From Meira nashicola (taxonomy: Eukaryota > Basidiomycota > Exobasidiomycetes > Exobasidiales > Brachybasidiaceae): a stretch of 64,000 nucleotides of DNA. Of the stretch, positions 49,316 to 58,598 are shown in pieces; within the stretch, counting starts at the first letter, position 1; every line of letters begins with the position of its first letter. The notes under the pieces were generated by a model, which worked only from the letters and a program-made list of their open reading frames with translations, searched no databases and was not told the origin of the DNA. The stretch lies in the NCBI GenBank assembly GCA_001600355.1, contig BCJU01000001.1, positions 3,059,178 through 3,123,177 of the forward strand. The letters run 5' to 3'. A program made the position numbers and the translations under genes.

Positions 49316-52300
49316 ATGGCGGCATTTCATCAAACAGCATTACACATGGAGGATCCATCCATACCTTCACCCAGAAGGCGTGGAAAGACAGCAAGAAAGA
49401 TGGCATCCACGATCGGTTTAGGATTCGAAAGATCGTTTGAGACAAAAATGAGCATGACACCTCCGGCACGATTACCAAGTGCGAAACACGTCAATGAATC
49501 ACCATTTACCCATCCCACTATTCCGATCGAGTTTCCGCTCACAGAGACATCCAAGAAACATCATCATTATCCAAACCTACTTCCAAGATCAAAAGCGTTT
49601 GGTCCGTTGTCACCTTTGAACGGTTCAAGTCTTTGTATACCGAATAATGCATCCGCAAAGATTAAGCAACAGATCGATGAAGCAAATCGGGATGTTGTAA
49701 TGAATAGTGAAAGTGAGGCATCCGGCTCAGCATCAGGCTCTCATACATCCATGCAACCTCCTCAAAAGAGCGATCTTCGCAGAACCGTTGCATTGCACAG
49801 ACACCTATACTCCACAGACGCTGGTGGGGATGAAGAAGTACAAGAGAGTATAGCTATGCCTATTGCATCTGCACAGAAAGAATATAGAGCTCAGCAATTC
49901 CCATCTCAAGGAAGTCCAGAGCAATCACGGCACCACCAGAGATCACGAACATCAGATGGGTCTTCTTTTGACACCGCTTTCCAGCCTCGTCGACGTAGGA
50001 TAGCAACAACGCCAAGTAAACAGTCCAATACAGCGAAAGGAATAGATTTGCATACCATTCAAACACAGCATATGGGAAGTTCTTCCCCAACTTCGCCTTC
50101 CCCTGCTGTAGATTGGAGTTTGATGGCAAACGATGGTGATGCATCAGATGAATGTGACTCAGGCGCAGAATCTGATGAGGAAATGAACACTTTACGTCCG
50201 GGCGCTAGCTTCTCCTGTAGAAGGATGAGCGGTATTCGTAGCATTTCTGCCACGCATTCCAGAGGACAAACACATCCGACGGGATTGATGGGCGATTTGA
50301 CAGGAGGTGAGATTATGGCACGTTCAGCTACTACATCTTCCATACGTGAATCGGGCTCTACACACTCAATCACATCTTCTGTGGCAACATCTGCATCTTC
50401 CAAATTTGAAATTAATCAAACTCGTTCACCAGGCACTGTATCACCGTACAAGACACCAAGCAAACGTCGTGCTCGCGTTCAAGGATCATCATCATCTTCT
50501 TTGAGAGGTAGAAATTTCTCTACCGCTTCACCAATCGCAGCTCCACCGGGATCAGAAGAAGGTACATTATTTGGCTCTGCAAGCTCTTCCTCGATCAATC
50601 GAAATGATGTTTTAGAGCCTTCCGATGATTTAGTCAAAAGTAACAAAGATGCTAAGCGTCGCTCTATTGGCTCACTAAGCCCGTGGAGAGAGGCAATGTC
50701 GTCTGCAAATATGGTACTTGGCAACAAGAAGGTAGGCACTCCAAGTGCTGCCTCAATTATGGCCGGACGTCGAACATCATTAAACGGCTTAGCTCGATTG
50801 AGTAGTGATCCAGAGCAGAGTATAGATTCCCCAAGTCGATTTGCATTTGATGATAGTGGTGTTGCAATGCAAAGTCCGGGGCCGATGTTAGGATCAGAGA
50901 AACGTATGGCCGCTAAACACTTTGCATTGACGGCTAATAGTCATTTGCGGGAGGATGCTTCACAGTCTTCGCCCTCAAAACAAGCAGCTGCTCGAAGGGC
51001 TGCATCGGATACAAGCACCAGCAATGATTTAGGCAATCTCTCTTTCAGTAGTGCTCGTGTACGGTCTTCTTTAGCTAACGAAGCTCATTTCAGCGATGCT
51101 CCATCATCAGCAGAGAGTACACCGGAAGTGCATAGATCATTCCGAACAGCCGCCAGCGTACCCGAAGGATTGACTAGCCCTGTACGTGAGAATCGTAATT
51201 CGCACAAGAGATCTTCTTTATCATCTTCTTCACTTAATGTTGAAGGTACCACTGCGCCATATCTGACTCCGCAAAATTACAAAAATGTCGTTCCCTTGCA
51301 AACTGCATTCATGTCGACCGGTTTGGCTTCCAAGCGAACAAGACCAAGTTTGGCTAATTTGGATCCTCTTACAGGCGAAACACTTCCACCCTTACCAGCC
51401 AAGTTGAATTACAACATTGGAACAGGCATGACTGCTGCCTATCAATCATCTGGAACTATGGCTGCCTCTTTGGGTCTTCGTGATGTTGTTGCTGCGGCTA
51501 ATGCACACAAAGCAGCCGCATCTGCATCTTCTGCCACATCAGTTATGCCAGATACGCCAATGAAACGACCGATGGGCGCATTTGGTGGATTAGGTCAAAC
51601 ATTAAGCACAACAAACCACAAAGCAAACAATCATCGATCTCGCTTGAGTATGACACTTTCGCCAACAAGCAATGACGGAAACGATTCGAGTAGCGGGGGC
51701 AGTGCATACGGAGGGGATTCGCCTCTCTTGAAGCAACATTGCGAAAGTCCCACGTTGGGCTTGAACTCGGTTTCGAATGTTAGCACTGGTTCGCCAATGT
51801 CTATGCTGGAAGCTGTTACTCGAGATCCATCAAAGAAGATTCTCGGTCATGATAGGGAACAGAATAGCTCAAGCGATGCCACTCCAACTTCCCTTTCTCC
51901 CGATGGGGATATTGACGTTCGTAAAGTGCTTATGCGTCAATCACTACCGAATCAATCACGAGCAAATGAAGAATCTTTACGTGCAAAAGTCATGGTAAGG
52001 CCTCTTTCTTTAAGTAGACCACCGATTGGTTTACAAAGAAAGAGTTCCTTTGGACCTACCTCTGAGCAATCTGCATCTTTGACCGTTCAGCCAACAATCT
52101 ATGACATCACTCCAGCAACACCAACGCGCAATTCGGCAACGATCAAATGGTACGAAGCAGCACAACTTGTTTCTACGCCTTCGCCTTCTCATCGTCGTCG
52201 TGCAAACGAGGCAAGGAGGGAAAGCTGGCATAAAAGTGGAAGCGTTCCACCAAAGATGATTCAAAAAGGTGCTCCTGTTCGCAGGCTTGGCAGTTCAGCA

Positions 52301-53851
52301 GCTTCCCGCAATCGTCCATCTCATTTTACTTCTCGTTTCATTGTTCACGGTATCCTCGGTCAAGGTGAATTTAGCCAAGTGGATAAGGTAGAAGATAAAC
52401 AAGATGGAGTGCTTTATGCTGTGAAACGAGCAAAGAAGCCATACACGGGACCTAGAGATCGTTTGCGCAAGCTAGAAGAAGTGGACATCTTGAGATACCT
52501 TGGAAAAGATGGCGGGCATCTGAACATCGTTGCCTTTTTCGATGCATGGGAAGAAGCTGGTCATCTGTATATTCAGACTGAGTTATGTCCTTGCGTAGAC
52601 TTCTCAAGCTTTCTACAGCACTTTTCGAATATGGGTGGATCGATGGACGAAGCGAGATTGTGGAAGGTTTTACGTGAACTGAGCGAAGGATTAGGATTTA
52701 TCCACGATATGCAAGTATTACACCTCGACCTGAAACCTGCAAACATCTTTATCACGGAGATTGCTACATTGAAGATTGGTGACTTTGGCTTGGCAACCAG
52801 GTGGCCTCGAGTGGATGCAAAGACCATATTGGAAGGCGCCAGCATGGGAGACGATGATCTGCTTTTAAGCAATGCAAATTCAGGTAAATCCGATCTGATA
52901 ATGTCTAGTCTGCTCAATCATACACCAAAAAGTCTGGAACGTGAAGGTGATCGTGAATACATTGCGCCTGAAATTCTTCGTGGTGGATTTGGAAAGCCAG
53001 CAGATGTGTTCAGTCTAGGTCTGGTTATGTTGGAGGCAGCAGGTGATGTAATCTTGCCTGACAATGGCGAGCCTTGGCACAAGATCCGCAATGACGATTT
53101 TAGCGATGTAGATTTGAGCGCATTCAGCATTTCTCTCCTCAACGTGATCAAAAGCCTTTTACGTTCAGATCCTGAAGCTCGTCCCAATCTAAACGAACTA
53201 AGACAACATCCCGTTTTGCAAGCTGTCGGAAGAAAATGTTCTTTGGGTGTGGAAATGTCTGAATTGGATCAATTGCCCGTATTTGATCTTCCGTGTGGCG
53301 AAAGTAGTCAATCATTGAGCGGCAACAAAACATTCTATGGCAAATCTGCCTTAGCTTCCGAAGATGAAGATTATCCTCAAGCCGATACCGAGATGGCCAT
53401 GGAAGAAGATATGTTCGAACCACGTACTCCTAGGCCATTCTCATCCACAAATAATACAGGCAATACCTCTGTCCATTCTGCCGTCGAAATGGAAAGGACC
53501 TCCTCAGGACGCTCAGCACTTGGTTTAGAAGGAGTGGAAGACGATGACAAAGTTCTGAATATTCGCGGTGCTCTAATTTATGAAAACCTCGATTTCCTGC
53601 TTTCCATCTTGGAAGCAGAACCAAATCCAGAAGCTCGTTTGATCATGAGCACAACTCCAATTCAAGATTTAGCTTCGCAAGCAGGTTCATACCCTTCAAA
53701 TATGATGGTACCAACCATAAACGTCGATCAGATGGACGGTAGCGGAGATGACAATGTGCATCCCCATTCTATACACGTACCCGTTCGTGCATCTCCTCTT
53801 CGTCAAGCATCCCACGATTTTGATGATATGGACATGGATGAAGGTCAATGA
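49316..53851 (+). CDS. WEE1: Wee1-like inhibitory CDK tyrosine kinase with very long N-terminus
   Basis: 1511 residues, one exon. The first ~1000 residues are Ser/Thr-rich and low complexity with many S/TP sites, which typically allow CDK-, Nim1- or phosphatase-based control. The kinase domain spans about 1008-1310: GILGQGEFSQV (glycine loop), YAVKRAKKPYTG, catalytic HLDLKPANIF with Asp1138, IGDFGLATRW with Asp1156, and the Wee1-specific EGDREYIAPEIL activation segment. HLDLKPAN and the EGDREYIAPE block separate Wee1 from other kinases. An insert sits between DFG and the EGDREY block. The C-terminal 200 residues are acidic. Known: it phosphorylates Tyr15 of Cdk1 and delays mitosis. Yeast Swe1 is about 820 and fission yeast Wee1 about 877 residues, so this one is much longer. 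Confidence 0.96.
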   Translation: MAAFHQTALHMEDPSIPSPRRRGKTARKMASTIGLGFERSFETKMSMTPPARLPSAKHVNESPFTHPTIPIEFPLTETSKKHHHYPNLLPRSKAFGPLSPLNGSSLCIPNNASAKIKQQIDEANRDVVMNSESEASGSASGSHTSMQPPQKSDLRRTVALHRHLYSTDAGGDEEVQESIAMPIASAQKEYRAQQFPSQGSPEQSRHHQRSRTSDGSSFDTAFQPRRRRIATTPSKQSNTAKGIDLHTIQTQHMGSSSPTSPSPAVDWSLMANDGDASDECDSGAESDEEMNTLRPGASFSCRRMSGIRSISATHSRGQTHPTGLMGDLTGGEIMARSATTSSIRESGSTHSITSSVATSASSKFEINQTRSPGTVSPYKTPSKRRARVQGSSSSSLRGRNFSTASPIAAPPGSEEGTLFGSASSSSINRNDVLEPSDDLVKSNKDAKRRSIGSLSPWREAMSSANMVLGNKKVGTPSAASIMAGRRTSLNGLARLSSDPEQSIDSPSRFAFDDSGVAMQSPGPMLGSEKRMAAKHFALTANSHLREDASQSSPSKQAAARRAASDTSTSNDLGNLSFSSARVRSSLANEAHFSDAPSSAESTPEVHRSFRTAASVPEGLTSPVRENRNSHKRSSLSSSSLNVEGTTAPYLTPQNYKNVVPLQTAFMSTGLASKRTRPSLANLDPLTGETLPPLPAKLNYNIGTGMTAAYQSSGTMAASLGLRDVVAAANAHKAAASASSATSVMPDTPMKRPMGAFGGLGQTLSTTNHKANNHRSRLSMTLSPTSNDGNDSSSGGSAYGGDSPLLKQHCESPTLGLNSVSNVSTGSPMSMLEAVTRDPSKKILGHDREQNSSSDATPTSLSPDGDIDVRKVLMRQSLPNQSRANEESLRAKVMVRPLSLSRPPIGLQRKSSFGPTSEQSASLTVQPTIYDITPATPTRNSATIKWYEAAQLVSTPSPSHRRRANEARRESWHKSGSVPPKMIQKGAPVRRLGSSAASRNRPSHFTSRFIVHGILGQGEFSQVDKVEDKQDGVLYAVKRAKKPYTGPRDRLRKLEEVDILRYLGKDGGHLNIVAFFDAWEEAGHLYIQTELCPCVDFSSFLQHFSNMGGSMDEARLWKVLRELSEGLGFIHDMQVLHLDLKPANIFITEIATLKIGDFGLATRWPRVDAKTILEGASMGDDDLLLSNANSGKSDLIMSSLLNHTPKSLEREGDREYIAPEILRGGFGKPADVFSLGLVMLEAAGDVILPDNGEPWHKIRNDDFSDVDLSAFSISLLNVIKSLLRSDPEARPNLNELRQHPVLQAVGRKCSLGVEMSELDQLPVFDLPCGESSQSLSGNKTFYGKSALASEDEDYPQADTEMAMEEDMFEPRTPRPFSSTNNTGNTSVHSAVEMERTSSGRSALGLEGVEDDDKVLNIRGALIYENLDFLLSILEAEPNPEARLIMSTTPIQDLASQAGSYPSNMMVPTINVDQMDGSGDDNVHPHSIHVPVRASPLRQASHDFDDMDMDEGQ

Positions 53852-54542
53852 AAGATGAGTGATCTTTTGTCAAATATCTTTCTCCAATTTCCCTCGCGTA
53901 CATTCAATGTCGAACTTGATGTTCGATATTTTTAATCTCCGAATACAAATTTTTTATTTCTATTTATGCTACCTACTTTGATACCACTTTATATTCTGCC
54001 GCCCGCTTCTCATGTTGTCGCAATATAGACACAAGGTGTATTGACCTATAAATTCCAAAGAAACATGTAACAATCTGCATTTTGTATTATCCTATCATCA
54101 TCAATATCATCGATACACATAATTTTACAAATTTGCTGGAGAAAGGAAACCGAAACCAAGAGAAGGTGGCCATGAGCAAATTTTGTCACGTGTAAAACTA
54201 GCGCGAGGCTGTTACTTTCAACGCGGTGGAAAACTTGGATGAATGGATTGTATTGAACTCTATTGTGTTTCTATTATTTTCTGATTACACTGCGGTTCGG
54301 CCGACGCGCGCTTGTATTCAATATAATAGCAATAAGGATATACGTGTAGTAATGCTATTAATGTATACGCAGCAGCTTCTTTAGAGTAGAGCCTGCATTC
54401 GAATGAGTATGCGGCGGATGCATGAACACTCTTTATTCCTGCTTGCTTTTAGCCTGGCTTTCCTGTTTTACGGCTTGTAACAAATTCCAATTCACTCCTT
54501 TGACAACTTCCATCTTTCCACAACTATAGATCATCATCGACA
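53852..54542. other. Intergenic, RPL27 promoter
   Basis: 691 bp with no other gene. It holds a CACGTG box at 54187-54192, about 350 bp before the RPL27 ATG, and a GC-rich GGCCGACGCGCGC patch near 54299-54311. Confidence 0.5.
54187..54192. promoter_or_regulatory. CACGTG box upstream of RPL27
   Basis: An E-box/Cbf1-type hexamer in TTGTCACGTGTAA. Occupancy is unknown, and a single hexamer is weak evidence. Confidence 0.3.
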
Positions 54543-54956
54543 ATGACCAAAATCTACAAGCCCGGCAAAGTTGGTGTCCTGCTCCAAGGAAGACAAGCAG
54601 GAAAGAAGGTCGTCGTTATCCAACAATACGATGACGGAAACCGCGAACGTGCTTTCCCTCATTTGTTGGTTGCCGGTGTCGAACGTTACCCATTAAAGGT
54701 CACCAAATCAATGGGTGCAAAGAAATTGGCAAAGCGCAGCAAGGTCAAGCCATTCATCAAGGTTGTCAACTACAACCACGTTATGCCAACCCGTTACACT
54801 TTAGAATTGGAACAATTGAAAGGTGTTATCAAACATGATACATTCAAAGAATCTTCCAGCCAACGTGAAGATGCCAAAAAGACAATTAAGAAATTGTTCG
54901 AAGAACGTTACGCAAGCGGAAAGAACCGCTGGTTCTTCACTGCCCTCCGATTCTAA
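54543..54956 (+). CDS. RPL27: 60S ribosomal protein L27 (eL27)
   Basis: 137 residues, one exon. It aligns over its whole length with eL27: N-terminal [19 protein letters not shown] (KOW-like), [40 protein letters not shown], and C-terminus [12 protein letters not shown]. Length is the family standard (about 136). It lies in the large subunit near the L1-side surface. Many fungi have introns in this gene; here the coding region is intact, so any intron would be in the 5' UTR. The gene uses more C-ending codons (AAC, ACC) than its neighbours, as expected for a highly expressed gene. Confidence 0.98.
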   Translation: MTKIYKPGKVGVLLQGRQAGKKVVVIQQYDDGNRERAFPHLLVAGVERYPLKVTKSMGAKKLAKRSKVKPFIKVVNYNHVMPTRYTLELEQLKGVIKHDTFKESSSQREDAKKTIKKLFEERYASGKNRWFFTALRF

Positions 54957-55430
54957 ACGTTGACAAAGCCGATCCGACTGGAACATTCAACTTTGTCACT
55001 TTTCGTTTCAAGCACGCAAAATCTTGATTTTCAGCATTTGACCATCGCCTACACAAACACACCACACATTCAATCATTTTTTTCCATCATCGGCGCATTA
55101 CGAACGACACACACTCTGTACTCATATGCATATTGATCGCTTTTCATTGATTGGGAAGAATGAGACTAGATCCCCAAGATCTTCATTCCAGCGTCAAGGA
55201 GACTTTCAAAAAAGCTCAACCTGGCCCCAGTCCGTTGTACTTTGCGCCGCACAACGGCTAGGTCTATATCCTCAAAAAATTCATGAGTTTATCTGGTTTC
55301 ATCATTAAAGTCTGAGTTGTCATTGCGATCAAGCAAATCGGTAAGAAGTGCGATTTTCATGGTATTGTTAAGGATGTGCATAAATACAGTGCAAGAGTGA
55401 TTGGGTGGGATGAGAGTTGGGAAAGGTGTG
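54957..55430. other. Convergent 3' flanks of RPL27 and GLN4
   Basis: 474 bp holding both 3' ends. No gene or notable structure seen. Confidence 0.5.
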
Positions 55431-58170
55431 TTAATTCTTGCCAGCATCTTCCTTCAACGATACTATGCGATTAAGGATGACACGCTTGCTCTCTAAATCT
55501 GCGTCTCGGTTATCGAGGCAGAAGTAGGCAATACGCATGGCTTGGAAGCGTACCACTTCATTGCCATATAATTGTTTAGAAGATCGATTAGGTGCTCCTT
55601 CACTATCACCAGCATGTGCGTCACCTGCTTCTTTGGATGCGGGGACATCACTTGTGGCTGCCTCGATTGCGGTCTTTGCTTCTTGAGTTCGCTTTTCAGC
55701 TTCAGCTTTTGCATCAGCCAAAGCTTTTTGAGCCACATTCCAGAAGCTGACTTCGATCATTGCACCTTTAATACGATCCAAACTATCACGGTCAATGTGA
55801 TCGAGGTAGTTTGTCTCGCTTGCAGGATTTGAGCTTGTGAATAAAGGTCGGAAGAGACGTACTTCATCGATCATGACGGGTGAATTTGATGGTGCATGTT
55901 TGGCGACCCATTGAATGTATGTCTTTGCCTTTTTACTTGCATCGCCGTTCTTTGATGGATCTTCGTATCGGCAAACGATATGATCGATTCCTTTTCCGTC
56001 TGCAGCTTTGACGAAAGAGGTACATGTGACGGGGAAGGGTGCATTGAGTAAACCGACAGTCTTTCCGGGCGCTAAGCGGAAATAGTCTGCAGAATCTTCT
56101 GTACGGAAATCAGAAGCATCAATAAAGACTTCTTTGGTGAACGGTACCTTTGCTTTTCCCATCGAAGGCTCTTTAGGATGTAGAGGTCTTTCTAATTCGA
56201 TGAAAAAGTCATCTTCAACGTTCTCCAAAACGATCTTTATTGGCTCCAATAGCATCATTAGTCTTGGTGTGCTCGTATCGAGATATTGACGTACAGTTTG
56301 ATCTAATCTTTGACCTTCGATTGATGTTGTTGCCGTGGTAACACCTAATTGATTCACAAAGCTGAGGATAGCACCTGGCGGGATACCACGTCTTCTGAGG
56401 GCCAGCAAAGTGTAAAGTCTTGGATCGTCCCAATCTTGTACGTGTCCTTCTCGTACGAGCTTGAGAATCTTTCTCTTGGATGTAATCGTTCCTTCCAAGT
56501 TTAATCTACCGAATTCGTATTGACGTGGCTTGTACACTTCCACAGCATCACAAAGCCATTCATAACTTTCACGGCTTAAGATAAATTCGGTAGTGCACAA
56601 TGAATGGGAAATATTTTCAAAACTATCTACCAAGCAGTGTGTGAAATCGTAAGTTGGGTAGATGCACCATTTATCTCCAGTGCGATGATGCTTTGCGCCT
56701 AAAACTCGGTATGCTATCAAGTCCCACATTTGAGGATTGCCGCTGCCCAAAAGATCTTGTTTCATACGTAAAGTTGCAGTATTTGGCTTGTATTTGCCAT
56801 TCTTCATATCTTCAAACTCCTTTAGAGATTCTTCTATAGGTCGATCGCGATACTTGTTTGCAAATCTCGGACCATGCTCCTTTCCTCCTCTTCCTTGAGC
56901 GATCTCTTCGCCAGTCGAATGATCAACATATGCTTTACCACGCTTGATCAATTCTACAGCCAATTCGTACAGCCTGTCAAAGTAGTCACTGCTGTATGTG
57001 ATCTTGAAAGGCTCAAATCCAAGCCATCTGACCATCTGTAAGATACTATCGAAATATTGTTCTTCCTCTGCTTCTGGATTTGTGTCATCGTATCGTAGAT
57101 AACATAAACCATTATTGTATCTAGCAAATCCAAAGTCGACAGCAATAGCTTTGCTATGTCCAATATGCAAGAAACCATTAGGTTCAGGAGGGAATCGGGT
57201 CATCACTCGACCTCCTGTCGCTTTGAGATGCTGTTCTTTCAATTCTGGCTTGATTTGCGGATTACCTCCTGGCTTGTGCAACTTTGACAAAAATCCTTCT
57301 CTGAACATCGCATTTGGATCAGCTTCAATTGGAGCTGCATCTGCCGCCTTCTTTTTCTCTTTTGGCGCTTTAGCTTCTTTGGCAGGTTTGCTTGGAGCAG
57401 GTTGTTTGTTCTTTGGTCCAAATTTTGCTTCTAAAGCCTTTTCTACGCCATTCTTCATGTCTAATGCATTAGCCCATCGAAGTCTTTCATCACCTCTCAA
57501 GTTTGCCATTAATAGTGCTAAAGAGTTCCATCTTTGTTCTTCAATTTTAGCAGAATCTTTCTCCATATGTTCACCAATAATGCCGTTTATCTGTTCTGGT
57601 GTGACGACGACTCCTAAAGAGATTGAAAAATGATGTCAGTAATTAGTCAAAGATTTGCACAAAGATGACCAAAAAATCAGAATCATAATAGATGCCATTT
57701 GGTCTTTCGAAAGAAATACCTGCGGCTCTAATACATGCGTTTGTTTGATATATCTCGTCCTTTGTATTGGTTTTGCTCTTCATAGGATACTCACCTACAC
57801 CACATGCTTTGTCGAATGCCGGTTTGTCGACGCTATTTACATCTGCAACGCTTGCCAAAAATTTACCTGCTTCATTGATTCGATCAGCAGAATCCAAACT
57901 TCCGTCCAAGATTCTTTGAACGATATAAGATCGTTTCTCAAGATCCAACGAAGGAGGAGCAACAGTAGCAGCAGAAACAATCAATTGACCTTTCTTTGCA
58001 TCTAAGCCTTTACTTGAAAGTTGATTTTTTTCAATCAAAGTTGAAAGAGTATCACTCGTCTTTGCATTTCTCAGCGTTTCATTGGCTTTTTGACCTGTAA
58101 ATGAAATTGTTGCAAATTGTTCTAATAATTTTTGGATACGTGGATCGGAAGTATCTACTTTTGGTGCCAT
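55431..58170 (-). CDS. GLN4: Cytosolic glutaminyl-tRNA synthetase (two exons)
   Basis: Exon 1 is 58170-57795 and exon 2 is 57613-55431; the join gives 852 residues. The 181 bp intron has a GTGAGT donor, TTTAG acceptor and a CTAAT branch-like site close to the acceptor, and the join reads FDKACGVG-VVVTPEQING, a conserved stretch. The N-terminal appendix of eukaryotic GlnRS (FTGQKANETLRNAKTS) precedes a Lys-rich linker and the class I catalytic core: RFPPEPNGFLHIGHSKAIAV (HIGH motif), LRYDDTNPEAEEEQYFDSIL, and VGLLNAPFPV in the C-terminal anticodon domain. The KMSKS-like loop appears as TITSKRKIL. The Ala/Lys-rich extreme C-terminal region is low complexity. It charges tRNA-Gln in the cytosol. 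Confidence 0.96.
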
Positions 58171-58598
58171 GTTGTTCAACCGAGAAGAGAATCCCTTTGC
58201 TGACTTTACTACCTCGTTCTCCGGCGCTATCGTCCAATTATCAGCGCTCTTTACGTTGGAATGGAGTCATAAGCACAAAAGTTACACAAAGATTCTTAGA
58301 TTTTTCCACAGCACTTCGCACTGTCTTTACGCGCTGCAACTTTTTTCCATTTGCGGTAGCGTAGCTCTTTCTAGATAAGGTTGTAAGTTGTTTAGACAGC
58401 CGCTTCAGACTCACGCGAATGACTTGAAGTATGACTAGTCAACAACCATTCATTCCTCTTTGTAAAAGAATACTCTGATAGAACAACATTATCAAATAAA
58501 ATGTGAAAAATAATTAATACAATCAAATTGGTGTATAAAATACAAGAGCAGAAATGCATTTGTGATAAAGCAGATGTTATATATCATTAAACCCACTT
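58171..58598. other. Intergenic, GLN4 promoter
   Basis: 428 bp, promoter of GLN4 and 3' flank of the next gene. No features beyond ordinary AT-rich sequence. Confidence 0.5.

Noticed and set aside
58171..58179. Three-codon extension of GLN4
   Set aside because: It starts at TTG; MAPKVDTSDP at 58170 is the first ATG.
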